Source of the DNA: Listeria goaensis
GTDB taxonomy: Bacteria; Bacillota; Bacilli; Lactobacillales; Listeriaceae
NCBI RefSeq assembly: GCF_900186125.1
Contig: NZ_FYBQ01000001.1
Span: forward strand, 310,001 to 374,000
DNA: 64,000 nt
Reading direction: 5' to 3'
Position 1 is the stretch's first letter, and every line of letters starts with the position of its first letter. Below the pieces are notes generated by a model that saw nothing but the letters and a program-made list of their open reading frames with translations, searched no databases and was not told the DNA's origin. Below, in pieces: positions 1 to 7,396 of this stretch. The translations under genes and the position numbers were made by a program.

Positions 1-428
1 CGACGTTTATGTTTTCGAACATTGGTGAATCGACAACACTTACTTATATTGTTATAGTCCAAACGATTCGTGCGGGTGGAATGGCCATGGTCATGATGCC
101 ACTTCAAACAGCGGCGCTCAACTCTCTTCCGCTTGAGATGGCGTCACACGGCTCTGCAATGTTTAATACAATGCGACAAGTTGCCGGGTCAATTGGAACA
201 GCAGCGCTCATCACTGTAATGTCTAAAAGTGCTAGCAGCTTCGCAAATTCACTCAGCGCAACTGATGTCGTTGGAAAGACGAAAGAACAGCTTGCGAATC
301 ACGTTCTGATTCACGGGATTGATACAGCCTTTTTGATTGCCGCACTCTCAAGCGTTATTGCGTGCGTTCTAACGTTATTCATTCGTAAAAATCCTTCTGG
401 ACTAAATCCAGTTGTCCATAAAAATTAA
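1..428 (+). CDS. MFS multidrug efflux transporter, C-terminal end (5' truncated)
   Basis: This is the last ~142 codons of a major facilitator transporter; the reading frame is already open at the window edge, so the ATG at position 9 is probably internal. The visible part has three to four hydrophobic segments. It also has the stretch MMPLQTAALNSLP followed by NTMRQVAGSIGTA, which is typical of the 14-helix DHA2 (EmrB/QacA/LmrB) drug:proton antiporters of the plasma membrane. It ends with a short charged tail and is followed by a terminator at 434-467. The substrate cannot be told from this fragment. Assignment to DHA2 is by family resemblance. Confidence 0.8.
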   Translation, partial: TFMFSNIGESTTLTYIVIVQTIRAGGMAMVMMPLQTAALNSLPLEMASHGSAMFNTMRQVAGSIGTAALITVMSKSASSFANSLSATDVVGKTKEQLANHVLIHGIDTAFLIAALSSVIACVLTLFIRKNPSGLNPVVHKN

Positions 429-433
429 TTTGA

Positions 434-467
434 AATCCGCCTAAAAAACCAGTAGGCGGATTTTTCA
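434..467 (+). terminator. Rho-independent terminator after the MFS gene
   Basis: A perfect 10-bp stem (434-443 with 455-464) with an 11-nt loop runs into a T-tract. It lies six bases after the transporter stop codon. Confidence 0.9.
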
Positions 468-486
468 CTTCAAAAAAATGAAAGCC

Positions 487-500
487 CGAACATATGTTGA
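487..500. promoter_or_regulatory. LexA-like box
   Basis: CGAACATATGTTGA matches the Gram-positive SOS box (CGAAC-N4-GTTCG) at 12 of 14 defined or degenerate positions, with one complete half-site and the last two bases different. It lies directly upstream of the -35 hexamer at 502. This is inferred from sequence only. Confidence 0.4.
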
Positions 501-501
501 C

Positions 502-530
502 TTGACTTACTTCCGTTGGAGAAGTACAAT
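502..530 (+). promoter_or_regulatory. Sigma-A promoter for the ytmP-like gene
   Basis: TTGACT (502-507), a 17-nt spacer, then TACAAT (525-530). The predicted start near 537 leaves about 55 nt of leader before the ATG at 593. Confidence 0.75.
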
Positions 531-592
531 CAATTTTAGACATGATTTATTTGCGAAGTAATGAATCATTTACTAAAAAGGTGTGTTTCAAG

Positions 593-1369
593 ATGAAGGA
601 TTATTTTTTTGGGGCTGAATATGAAATAAGTTCTGCCGGCGGAGAAACCGGTCAAGCTTTTGTTGCGAGAAAGGAAGACGAAAAATTCTTTTTAAAGAGG
701 AATTCTTCGCCTTTTTTAGCTGCGCTCTCTGCTGAGAACATTGTTCCTAAACTTGTATGGACAAGACGTGTTGAAAATGGAGATGTTATTACAGCGCAAA
801 AATGGGTCGAAGCTCATATTTTAGACGCAGATGAAATGATGGATAAACGCGTGGCACAACTTTTAAGTAAAATTCATCGCTCGAAGCCACTAAAAAAAAT
901 GTTGCGGAAAATCGAGAACAGTTCTTTATCTTCTGAAAAAATGCTCGCGAATTTAAACAGCTTTAAGGAACAGTTTAACGACGCAGAAAATGTGGCCTAT
1001 ACATACCTTTTAGATCATGCTGAGCAAATAAATTCAGATGAGCTGGTCGTTTGTCACGGGGATATGAACCATAGCAACTGGATGATTTCCTTAAAAGACG
1101 AGCTCTATTTAGTTGATTGGGATTCCGCGATGCTTGCCGATCACGCAAGCGATTTAGCGATGCTCCTTTATCAATATATCTCACGAAATAAGTGGGGCGA
1201 GTGGCTAAGTGCATACGGAGAAGCATACTCGGAAAAACTGCACCACAAGTTAAAATGGTACGGTTTATGTCAGGCATTAACACGTATTTATGCGGCTAAT
1301 CTAGCCGAGCAAGAACGTTCAAAAGCGAGCGAGCTTTTAAAAGTAATCTTAGAAGATAATGAGGTGTAA
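593..1369 (+). CDS. ytmP: Aminoglycoside/choline kinase-like phosphotransferase (YtmP family)
   Basis: A 258-residue protein with the phosphotransferase fold of the APH/choline kinase family. The catalytic loop HGDMNHSN is at residues 155-162, the metal-binding DWD at 175-177, and the probable ATP lysine is in FFLK near residue 35. The start at 593 is chosen over the in-frame ATG at 542 because AAAAGGTGTG lies 7 nt before it. The gene overlaps the leader of trmB, and this neighbour pair is also found in Bacillus (ytmP-ytmQ). The natural substrate is unknown for this family; a small amino alcohol or sugar is only a guess. A LexA-like box sits upstream of its promoter. Confidence 0.8.
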   Translation: MKDYFFGAEYEISSAGGETGQAFVARKEDEKFFLKRNSSPFLAALSAENIVPKLVWTRRVENGDVITAQKWVEAHILDADEMMDKRVAQLLSKIHRSKPLKKMLRKIENSSLSSEKMLANLNSFKEQFNDAENVAYTYLLDHAEQINSDELVVCHGDMNHSNWMISLKDELYLVDWDSAMLADHASDLAMLLYQYISRNKWGEWLSAYGEAYSEKLHHKLKWYGLCQALTRIYAANLAEQERSKASELLKVILEDNEV

Positions 1370-1376
1370 CCAATTC

Positions 1377-2015
1377 ATGCGTGTAAAGCATAAACCATGG
1401 GCGAAAGATAAATTGCTAAGCCATCCTGAAGTTTGCGTCGCAAATCCGGCTGACTTTAAAGGGAAGTGGCAAGAGCTTTTTGGCAATCAAAATCCCATTC
1501 ACATTGAAATCGGCTCAGGAAAAGGCCAATTTGTAAGCGGCATGGCTAAACAAAATCCGGAAATCAATTATATCGGCATTGAAGTCGTTGAAAGCGTACT
1601 TGTTGTTGCGCTTGATAAAGTATTAAATGCGGGCGTTTCAAACGCACGTCTATTGTCTGTTGACGGTGCAGCACTACTTGAATATTTTGAACCGGGCGAA
1701 GTGGCGCGAATTTATTTGAATTTTTCTGATCCATGGCCAAAAAAACGGCATACGAAGCGGCGCTTGACGAACCCGACCTTTTTAGATATTTATAAAGCGC
1801 TTTTGCCAACTGATGGTGAAATCCATTTTAAAACGGATAATCGTGGATTGTTTGAATATTCGCTCGTTGCATTTTCTGACTATGGCTTGCAACTAAGCTA
1901 TGTGTCACTCGATTTGCATGCCGACGAAATCAGCGACAATGTGATGACGGAATACGAAGAGAAATTTTCACAAAAAGGCTTTCCAATTTACCGTTTAGAA
2001 GCATCATTTAAATAA
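1377..2015 (+). CDS. trmB: tRNA (guanine-N7-)-methyltransferase TrmB
   Basis: A 212-residue cytosolic class I SAM methyltransferase that makes m7G46 in the variable loop of tRNAs. The SAM-binding loop EIGSGKG is at residues 44-50, with the acidic ribose-binding GIEV at 67-70. The TrmB hallmark SDPWPKKRH at 117-125 binds the guanine and tRNA. Near the C-terminus DLH and EYEEKF are also family-typical. ATG 1377 is preferred over the ATG at 1359 because GAGGTG (1361-1366) precedes it and B. subtilis YtmQ starts with the same MRxKHKPWA. The gene follows the ytmP-like gene with its RBS inside that gene's end, so the two are probably co-transcribed. Confidence 0.95.
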   Translation: MRVKHKPWAKDKLLSHPEVCVANPADFKGKWQELFGNQNPIHIEIGSGKGQFVSGMAKQNPEINYIGIEVVESVLVVALDKVLNAGVSNARLLSVDGAALLEYFEPGEVARIYLNFSDPWPKKRHTKRRLTNPTFLDIYKALLPTDGEIHFKTDNRGLFEYSLVAFSDYGLQLSYVSLDLHADEISDNVMTEYEEKFSQKGFPIYRLEASFK

Positions 2016-2023
2016 ACGAAACA

Positions 2024-2050
2024 AGAAGTTGCTCAGCGCGACTTCTTTTC
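2024..2050 (+). terminator. Terminator after trmB
   Basis: An 8-bp stem (2024-2031 with 2039-2046, one G-U pair) is followed by TTTTC. A -10 hexamer TATAAT for the next gene begins at 2051, immediately after it. Confidence 0.7.
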
Positions 2051-2083
2051 TATAATAATATTATGTAAACAAGGGGTGCTCTT

Positions 2084-2923
2084 ATGAAAATTGGCAAAAT
2101 TGAAATTCATTGGTTAAGAGGCGGAAAATTGGCGTTTGATGGTGGGGCGATGTTTGGCGTTGTACCAAAAGCGCTTTGGAAGAAAAAATATCCGGTCAAT
2201 GAAGCCAACCAAATTGCGGCATATGCCGATCCAATATACTTAAAAGTCGCAGGCAAACATGTCCTAATTGATGCAGGACTGGGGGTAAACCGACTTACAG
2301 AAAAACAAAAAAGGAATTTTTCCGTAGAAGAAGAATCTTTTATCGTTCAGGATTTAGCTCGTTTAGGTGTGACGCCTGAAGAAATTGACTTTGTGCTCAT
2401 GACGCACTTGCACTTCGATCATGTGACAGGGTTGACGGGAACTGCTGAGGACGGAACACTCACATCGGTTTTTCCGAATGCAAAAATTATTGCTTCTGAA
2501 ACGGAATGGGACGAGATGCGCGCCCCAAATATTCGCTCAAAAGCGACGTACTGGCCGGAAAATTGGCAAAAAATTGAAGCCCAAATACATACTTATTCGG
2601 AAAAAATGGAGGTTCTTCCTGGCGTAACGATGCACCATACGGGGGGGCACAGTGCGGGACACGGTATCGTTGAAATTTCTTCTGACGGGATGCACGCCGT
2701 TCATTTAGGCGACATTTTCCCAACACACGCGCATTTAAATCCACTATGGGTGACTGCCTATGATGACTATCCAATGGACAGCATTTTTGCGAAAGAAAAA
2801 TTGTTTGCCAAATGGATGGATGAGCAAACATGGTTTTTATTTTACCATGATGCATTTTATGAAGCGATTCAACTCAATCGCGCTGGCGAGATAACGAATA
2901 AAATGGAAAAGAAAAGGGGCTGA
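2084..2923 (+). CDS. ytnP: Metallo-beta-lactamase-fold hydrolase, YtnP-like lactonase
   Basis: A 279-residue MBL-fold enzyme. The dinuclear metal motif HLHFDH is at residues 108-113, followed by HTGGHSAGH with the third metal His near 189 and a bridging Asp near 210. Length and layout match B. subtilis YtnP (about 280 residues), which is described as a quorum-quenching N-acyl homoserine lactonase-type enzyme. The ATG at 2084 has AAGGGGTG upstream and a TATAAT at 2051-2056. No signal peptide is seen, so it should be cytosolic. The physiological substrate is not settled, and other small lactones or esters are possible. Confidence 0.85.
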   Translation: MKIGKIEIHWLRGGKLAFDGGAMFGVVPKALWKKKYPVNEANQIAAYADPIYLKVAGKHVLIDAGLGVNRLTEKQKRNFSVEEESFIVQDLARLGVTPEEIDFVLMTHLHFDHVTGLTGTAEDGTLTSVFPNAKIIASETEWDEMRAPNIRSKATYWPENWQKIEAQIHTYSEKMEVLPGVTMHHTGGHSAGHGIVEISSDGMHAVHLGDIFPTHAHLNPLWVTAYDDYPMDSIFAKEKLFAKWMDEQTWFLFYHDAFYEAIQLNRAGEITNKMEKKRG

Positions 2924-3010
2924 TAAGCTTCTTTTTTTTGCGCTCAAAATTAACATAGGGGGCAGGGGTATGTTCATCTGGATACTTGTAGGGGGTATTA
3001 GAAAATTGCA

Positions 3011-3040
3011 TAAAAATGCCCCTTCATGTAAAAGGGGCAT
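3011..3040 (-). terminator. Terminator for the small PepSY-like gene
   Basis: A perfect 9-bp stem (3016-3024 with 3032-3040) followed, on the minus strand, by a run of five T. It ends six bases beyond the stop codon of the minus-strand gene. Confidence 0.85.
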
Positions 3041-3046
3041 GCTCTC

Positions 3047-3358
3047 TTATGTAAGGTATACGTCAATAATCGTACCCGTTTTTGCATCTGCAATAAATTC
3101 AAACTGTTTCTTTTCGCCTTCGCGAATTGCCGTAATTCCGCCGTGATATACGAAAGTATCAATCGCATATTTTTTATAATGCTGTTTTTTTAGTTGAATC
3201 CAAGAGCCTTCAATAGGTCCTTCCTTTTTAAAAGCATCTTTGACATTTTCTAAAATAACATCACCAGATATCGATTTATCCGAAAGACAGTAATGGTTCA
3301 GTAAATGACCAGCAGCAGCGCCAAAAGCAGCACCTGCAATAAAAGCTTTCCAGTCCAT
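3047..3358 (-). CDS. Small membrane-anchored PepSY-like protein
   Basis: A 103-residue protein of unknown role. Residues 5-20 form a small-residue-rich hydrophobic segment (AFIAGAAFGAAAGHLL) that could be a membrane anchor or glycine-zipper helix. The C-terminal half, ending in FEFIADAKTGTIIDVYLT, resembles the end of a PepSY domain, a small fold often found in extracytoplasmic inhibitors and regulators. GGAGG precedes the ATG closely on the minus strand. It is transcribed alone, divergent from the M42 peptidase gene, and has its own terminator. The domain match is by eye and should be treated as moderate. Confidence 0.7.
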   Translation of the reverse strand: MDWKAFIAGAAFGAAAGHLLNHYCLSDKSISGDVILENVKDAFKKEGPIEGSWIQLKKQHYKKYAIDTFVYHGGITAIREGEKKQFEFIADAKTGTIIDVYLT

Positions 3359-3455
3359 GTTTTTCCTCCCTCAATAATTTCCCTCTATGTGCGAAATTTA
3401 CTCACGTACTCATTATACTACACTTTCGGAAAATGGAAAGTATTTTTAATGACGC

Positions 3456-3484
3456 TTTCAAAACACACGTAATCTTGCTATACT
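3456..3484 (+). promoter_or_regulatory. Promoter for the M42 peptidase gene
   Basis: TTTCAA (3456-3461), 17 nt, then TATACT (3479-3484) preceded by TGC, giving an extended -10. Confidence 0.7.
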
Positions 3485-3514
3485 AAAAGAGTTAGAGCGA
3501 AAGGGTGGTTAACA

Positions 3515-4588
3515 GTGAAAGAAGAAACATTAAAATTGTTTAAAACATTGACCGAGTTACAAGGAACATCCGGTGATGAATTTCGAGTGCGGGATTTTGT
3601 ACGAAAAGAAATTGAACCAGTTTCAGACGAGGTCATTCAAGACGGGTTAGGCGGCATTTTTGGTGTGCGACACGGCGACGCAGCTGGCCCGCGCATTTTA
3701 GTTGCTGGACATATGGATGAAGTAGGCTTTATGGTGACACAGATTACAAAAGCCGGTATGCTCCGCTTTCAAACAATTGGTGGTTGGAATCCGCAAGTCA
3801 TGCAAGCGCAGCGCGTTCAGGTTATGACAGAGAGCGGCCCAGTCATTGGCGTCATCGCGTCTGTACCGCCACATTTAATGTCCGATGCAGAACGAAATAA
3901 ACCAACGGATCCAAAAAACCTCCTGATTGATATTGGCGCCGACTCCAATGAAGAAGCAAAAGAACTCGGACTTAAACCGGGGCAATTTATCGTGCCAGTA
4001 TCTGAATTTACACCGCTCGCAAATCCGAAGAAAATTTTAGCAAAAGCTTGGGACAACCGTTATGGTGTCGGGCTCGCAATTGAACTTTTAAAAGAGCTTA
4101 AAGGCGAAGCACTCCCTAATACATTGTTTTCAGGAGCTAACGTCCAAGAAGAAGTCGGACTTAGAGGCGCTGGCGTAAGTGCTAATATGATTCAACCAGA
4201 CTTGTTCTTCGCTTTAGATGCTAGCCCTGCAAACGACACAACAGGAGACAAAACACAGTTTGGTCAACTTGGTAAAGGCTTCTTAATGCGGATTTTTGAT
4301 CGAACGATGATTATGCACCGAGGCATGCGCGAATTTTTACTCGATACAGCCGAAAGCAATCAAATTCCGTATCAATATTTCACATCACCAGGCGGCACAG
4401 ACGCTGGGAAAGTACATACTTCGTTAAGCGGCATTCCAAGCGCGGTTATCGGTATCCCATCAAGATATATTCATTCCAGCAATTCTATTTTGCACGTCGA
4501 TGACTACGCTGCTGCCAAAGAAATGATTACAACCATCATTCGAAGTCTCGACCAAACAACATACAACACCATACGTGAAAATGCTTAG
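3515..4588 (+). CDS. ytoP: M42 family glutamyl/deblocking aminopeptidase (YtoP)
   Basis: A 357-residue cytosolic cocatalytic metallopeptidase of family M42, which removes N-terminal residues from peptides in a tetrahedral dodecamer. Expected metal ligands and catalytic residues are in place: GHMDE with H66 and D68, the bridging D180 in AWDNRYGVG, the catalytic pair E212-E213 in QEEVG, D235 in LDASP and H301 in GKVHTS. The start codon is GTG at 3515, with AGGGTGG five bases upstream. Its end overlaps the next small membrane-protein gene, so the two are translationally coupled. B. subtilis YtoP is the nearest named relative. Confidence 0.93.
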   Translation: MKEETLKLFKTLTELQGTSGDEFRVRDFVRKEIEPVSDEVIQDGLGGIFGVRHGDAAGPRILVAGHMDEVGFMVTQITKAGMLRFQTIGGWNPQVMQAQRVQVMTESGPVIGVIASVPPHLMSDAERNKPTDPKNLLIDIGADSNEEAKELGLKPGQFIVPVSEFTPLANPKKILAKAWDNRYGVGLAIELLKELKGEALPNTLFSGANVQEEVGLRGAGVSANMIQPDLFFALDASPANDTTGDKTQFGQLGKGFLMRIFDRTMIMHRGMREFLLDTAESNQIPYQYFTSPGGTDAGKVHTSLSGIPSAVIGIPSRYIHSSNSILHVDDYAAAKEMITTIIRSLDQTTYNTIRENA

Positions 4589-4793
4589 GTTTTTGAAAAA
4601 AGCGACGGTTTTAATCGGTGTGGCTCTTCTCATGAGTGGCGTCATCTGTTTCATTTTAAGTGCGCTAAAGATTGGAAACTTCGAGCAAGGCTGGGCGCTC
4701 ACCGCTTTTGTAGCAGGGGTGATGATACTCATTTATGAAGGCTTGCAATTTTATATCGCAGAACGCAAAAAAGCACGAAAATCAAATCGCTGA
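4575..4793 (+). CDS. Small two-helix membrane protein
   Basis: A 72-residue (or 70-residue) hypothetical protein with two predicted membrane segments, roughly residues 10-30 and 42-62, and a basic C-terminus ending in KKARKSNR. The start may be GTG 4575 or ATG 4581; both overlap the end of the M42 peptidase gene, and there is no clear RBS, which suggests coupling. The stop codon lies inside the stem of the following terminator. I do not recognise a family. The composition and frame look genuine, but function is unknown. Confidence 0.6.
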   Translation: MKMLRFLKKATVLIGVALLMSGVICFILSALKIGNFEQGWALTAFVAGVMILIYEGLQFYIAERKKARKSNR

Positions 4794-4808
4794 TTTTCGT
4801 GCTTTTTT
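4772..4808. terminator. Bidirectional terminator between convergent genes
   Basis: A perfect 13-bp stem (4772-4784 with 4791-4803) has a T-run on one side and an A-run on the other. It serves the small membrane-protein gene and the minus-strand ytoQ. The stop codon of the former is inside the stem. Confidence 0.95.
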
Positions 4809-4812
4809 GCGA

Positions 4813-5256
4813 CTAGCCAAATGTATAATGAAGCACTTTTGCCGCAGCTTCAATGGTTGCAACAGTCACGTTCGCGCGTTCTGACAATTCTTTTAACGGG
4901 TGATGCAATTTTTCCGGGCGAATTAAGATGAGCGGTTTTCCGCTCGCAACAGCGAACGAGGCGTCCGATGCCGTATTCCACTGCTTAAATTCTTCCCCAA
5001 AATAGGCCACCACAAGATCGGCTTTATTTAAAAAAAGCTGTGTTCGGAGATTGTTGATTTTGGAAGCTTGGATGTCGCGATATAGCGCGTTTGGTTGCTC
5101 GCCTAGGATAACTTCGCCGATAGAATCTGATTTTTCATGGTTTTCTTCTGGACCAGTGAATGTGAATGAAACGCCTTGTATGTTGCTAATTGCATGACGC
5201 AATTCGTTTCGCCAATCAGAATGGATTTCGCCAGCTAAATAAATGTTATAGTTCAT
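4813..5256 (-). CDS. ytoQ: YtoQ family protein (nucleoside 2-deoxyribosyltransferase-like fold)
   Basis: A 147-residue protein matching the length and overall pattern of B. subtilis YtoQ. It opens with YNIYLAGEIHSDWR, which resembles the nucleotide-binding start of the nucleoside 2-deoxyribosyltransferase superfamily. NKADLVVAYFGEEF and NTASDASFAVASGKPL follow, again with the spacing of that fold. AAAGGAGTG precedes the ATG, and TTGAAG-17-TATGAT lies upstream on the minus strand. The substrate is not known. It is monocistronic, divergent from the ytpP operon. Confidence 0.8.
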   Translation of the reverse strand: MNYNIYLAGEIHSDWRNELRHAISNIQGVSFTFTGPEENHEKSDSIGEVILGEQPNALYRDIQASKINNLRTQLFLNKADLVVAYFGEEFKQWNTASDASFAVASGKPLILIRPEKLHHPLKELSERANVTVATIEAAAKVLHYTFG

Positions 5257-5280
5257 TTTTATAACACTCCTTTCTCATTT

Positions 5281-5309
5281 ATCATAACGAAAAAAAGAAA
5301 ACGCTTCAA
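5281..5309 (-). promoter_or_regulatory. Promoter for ytoQ
   Basis: On the minus strand TTGAAG (5309-5304), a 17-nt spacer and TATGAT (5286-5281). Confidence 0.7.
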
Positions 5310-5394
5310 ATGTTTTACAGAAAGCGGATTTCTGGACGAATGGCACAACTTTAGGTACGATTTAACAAGGAAGAACTTAAAGGAGCGTTTTAAA

Positions 5395-5706
5395 ATGAAA
5401 AATTTAGAATCTGTTGAGCAGTTTCAACAAGTAAAAGAACAAGGAAAAACCGTTTTTATGTTTAGTGCGGATTGGTGTGGCGATTGCCGTTTTATCGAGC
5501 CTGTCATGCCAGAAATCGAAGCAGAAAATGAAGACTTTGCTTTTTATCATGTTGACCGTGATGAATTTATCGATTTATGCGCAGAACTAGCGATTTTCGG
5601 TATTCCAAGTTTTTTAGCATTTGAAGACGGGGAAGAAATTGGCCGCTTTGTCAGCAAAGATCGTAAAACAAAAGAAGAAATCAATGACTTTTTAGCTGCG
5701 CTTTAA
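5395..5706 (+). CDS. ytpP: Thioredoxin-family protein (YtpP)
   Basis: A 103-residue thioredoxin-fold protein with the redox motif WCGDC at residues 27-31 and a cis-proline in FGIPSF near residue 66. The two active cysteines flank Gly-Asp rather than the usual Gly-Pro, which should shift the redox potential. B. subtilis YtpP, the syntenic relative, is also not a classical thioredoxin. AAAGGAGCG precedes the ATG. It begins a three-gene operon with DUF1444 and YtpR proteins (14 and 6 nt gaps). Likely role is a cytosolic thiol reductant or low-molecular-weight thiol-linked reductase; the partner is unknown. Confidence 0.9.
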   Translation: MKNLESVEQFQQVKEQGKTVFMFSADWCGDCRFIEPVMPEIEAENEDFAFYHVDRDEFIDLCAELAIFGIPSFLAFEDGEEIGRFVSKDRKTKEEINDFLAAL

Positions 5707-5720
5707 AAGGAGGAAGCTCT

Positions 5721-6518
5721 TTGAAAATCACGACACTTGCCATGAAAGCAAAATTAGAAGACATGTTACGAAAAGATGGAAGAACGTTTTCTTTCGATAG
5801 GGAAAAAGAACGTTTAAAAGTTTCAGAAAATGAGCATACGATAACGCTATCCGTTCCGCAAATCATTGCACGATTTGAAGAAGAAGGGGAGGCCTCCTTT
5901 CAAAAAGTCGTGTATTACGTCAATGAAGGCTTTCAGGCGAGCCGTCAAAAAGTCAATTTAAGTGGAAATAGCGACAAAATTTTGCCTGTCATTCGTGCTG
6001 GCTCTTTTCCGCAAAAAACAAAAGCGGGAGAAAAATTATTTTGCGAGAAACATACAGCCGAAACAAACATTTTTTATGTTTTTGATACAGGAAAAGCCTA
6101 CAAATTTTTAACGGAAAATGATTTAGAAGCGGCGAACATTTCACCAAATGATTTGCGTAACAGCGCCATGCAAAATGTAAGAAAACTAGATACGCCACTG
6201 AAGAAGGATACAGTTTCCGGCAATGACTTTTATTTTTTAAGAACGAATGATGGTTATGACGCCAGTCGCGTTTGCAATGACGCCTTTTTAGCGGAGATGC
6301 GTGCCAAGTTCACGGGTGAAATGGTCCTTGCGATACCACATCAAGATGTACTGATTTTAGCCGACATCAAAAACAATACTGGCTATGATGTGTTGGCACA
6401 CATGACGATGCAATTTTTTTCAGAAGGAATTGTTCCAGTTACCTCTTTGCCATTTGTGTATAATAATGGTAAACTGGAACCGATATTTATTATGGCGAAA
6501 AATAGACCAAAGGAGTAG
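5721..6518 (+). CDS. ytpQ: DUF1444 / UPF0354 family protein (YtpQ)
   Basis: A 265-residue soluble protein of the YtpQ/UPF0354 family, whose biochemical role is not known. The family's conserved C-terminal region is recognisable as [20 protein letters not shown] followed by [12 protein letters not shown]. The TTG start at 5721 is supported by AAAAGGAGG seven bases upstream; the first ATG (5742) lies deeper in the conserved region. It is tightly packed between ytpP and ytpR. Membership of the operon is seen directly; function is not inferred. Confidence 0.85.
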   Translation: MKITTLAMKAKLEDMLRKDGRTFSFDREKERLKVSENEHTITLSVPQIIARFEEEGEASFQKVVYYVNEGFQASRQKVNLSGNSDKILPVIRAGSFPQKTKAGEKLFCEKHTAETNIFYVFDTGKAYKFLTENDLEAANISPNDLRNSAMQNVRKLDTPLKKDTVSGNDFYFLRTNDGYDASRVCNDAFLAEMRAKFTGEMVLAIPHQDVLILADIKNNTGYDVLAHMTMQFFSEGIVPVTSLPFVYNNGKLEPIFIMAKNRPKE

Positions 6519-6524
6519 GGGAAC

Positions 6525-7142
6525 TTGATAGCAAACGTATTTTACAATGAAAAAGGAATCGGCGACACCCTAATTGTTGCCATCAAAGACATTAATCGAT
6601 ACACACGTTCTTTTGAGAAAAAAGGCGATGTAGTACGAATTTTTGACACTGAAACAGGCGATTTAAGCGGCTTTAACATTTTCAACGCTTCCAATTATTT
6701 CGCACTACAAGCAAATGGAAAAGTCAAATTGACGGAAGAATTTGTCGCAAAAATGCAAGAGGTGATTAAAAACGCCGGCTTTGCTGACAATTTAGATATC
6801 GATTTATCACCAAAATTTGTCGTGGGTTACGTTGAAAGTATCGAAAAACATCCAAATGCCGATAAACTTCGCATTTGCCAAGTGAGTGTTAAAAACGAGC
6901 AATTACAAATTGTTTGCGGCGCACCAAATGTTGATGCAGGCCAAAAAGTAGTTGTTGCAAAAATTGGTGCAGTGATGCCAAGCGGACTGGTCATCAAACC
7001 ATCTAACTTACGTGGTGTCGATTCTTTCGGGATGTTATGCGCTGCGCGAGAATTAGCGATTCCAGATGCGCCACAAGAAAAAGGTATTTTAGTTTTAGAG
7101 GCCGACAATGAAGTCGGCGCAGCTTTTCCAGTTTCTTTTTAA
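6525..7142 (+). CDS. ytpR: YtpR family tRNA-binding-domain protein
   Basis: A 205-residue protein with an N-terminal DUF4479-type region (about residues 1-90). The C-terminal half is an EMAP/tRNA-bind OB-fold (about 95-200) like the extra domain of PheT and the C-terminus of MetG, visible as VVGYVESIEKHPNADKLRIC and IVCGAPNVDAGQKVVVA. It is often misannotated as the phenylalanyl-tRNA synthetase beta chain but has no synthetase core. The start is TTG 6525 with AAGGAGTAGG upstream. It is last in the ytpPQR operon and is followed by a strong terminator. It probably binds tRNA or structured RNA; the target is unknown. Confidence 0.9.
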   Translation: MIANVFYNEKGIGDTLIVAIKDINRYTRSFEKKGDVVRIFDTETGDLSGFNIFNASNYFALQANGKVKLTEEFVAKMQEVIKNAGFADNLDIDLSPKFVVGYVESIEKHPNADKLRICQVSVKNEQLQIVCGAPNVDAGQKVVVAKIGAVMPSGLVIKPSNLRGVDSFGMLCAARELAIPDAPQEKGILVLEADNEVGAAFPVSF

Positions 7143-7149
7143 TCCAATC

Positions 7150-7181
7150 AAACTAGCTAGCATCGTCTAGCTAGTTTTTTT
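7150..7181 (+). terminator. Terminator after ytpR
   Basis: A perfect 11-bp stem (7150-7160 with 7167-7177) followed by seven T. Confidence 0.95.
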
Positions 7182-7396
7182 GTAAATAAAAGTGTGTACA
7201 ATACTGCTTCGAAATGTTCTTTTTTTACCTAAGAATTGGGATATAAGATTATATTATGACCCCTTTGAAGCTTTATACAGCAACGGTTAAAGTAGGTTCT
7301 GAAATATTAATGACGAAATTACGATGGTCATGTATAGCTTTAATTATTTTTCTCTGTTAGAATCAAAAAAGAAAATCAAAATTAGGTGTGATAGAT

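Noticed and set aside
7256-7360. A 34-codon ORF starting MTPLKLYTATVKVG before sftA
   Set aside because: No ribosome binding site, lies in the A/T-rich promoter region of sftA, and no recognisable similarity.
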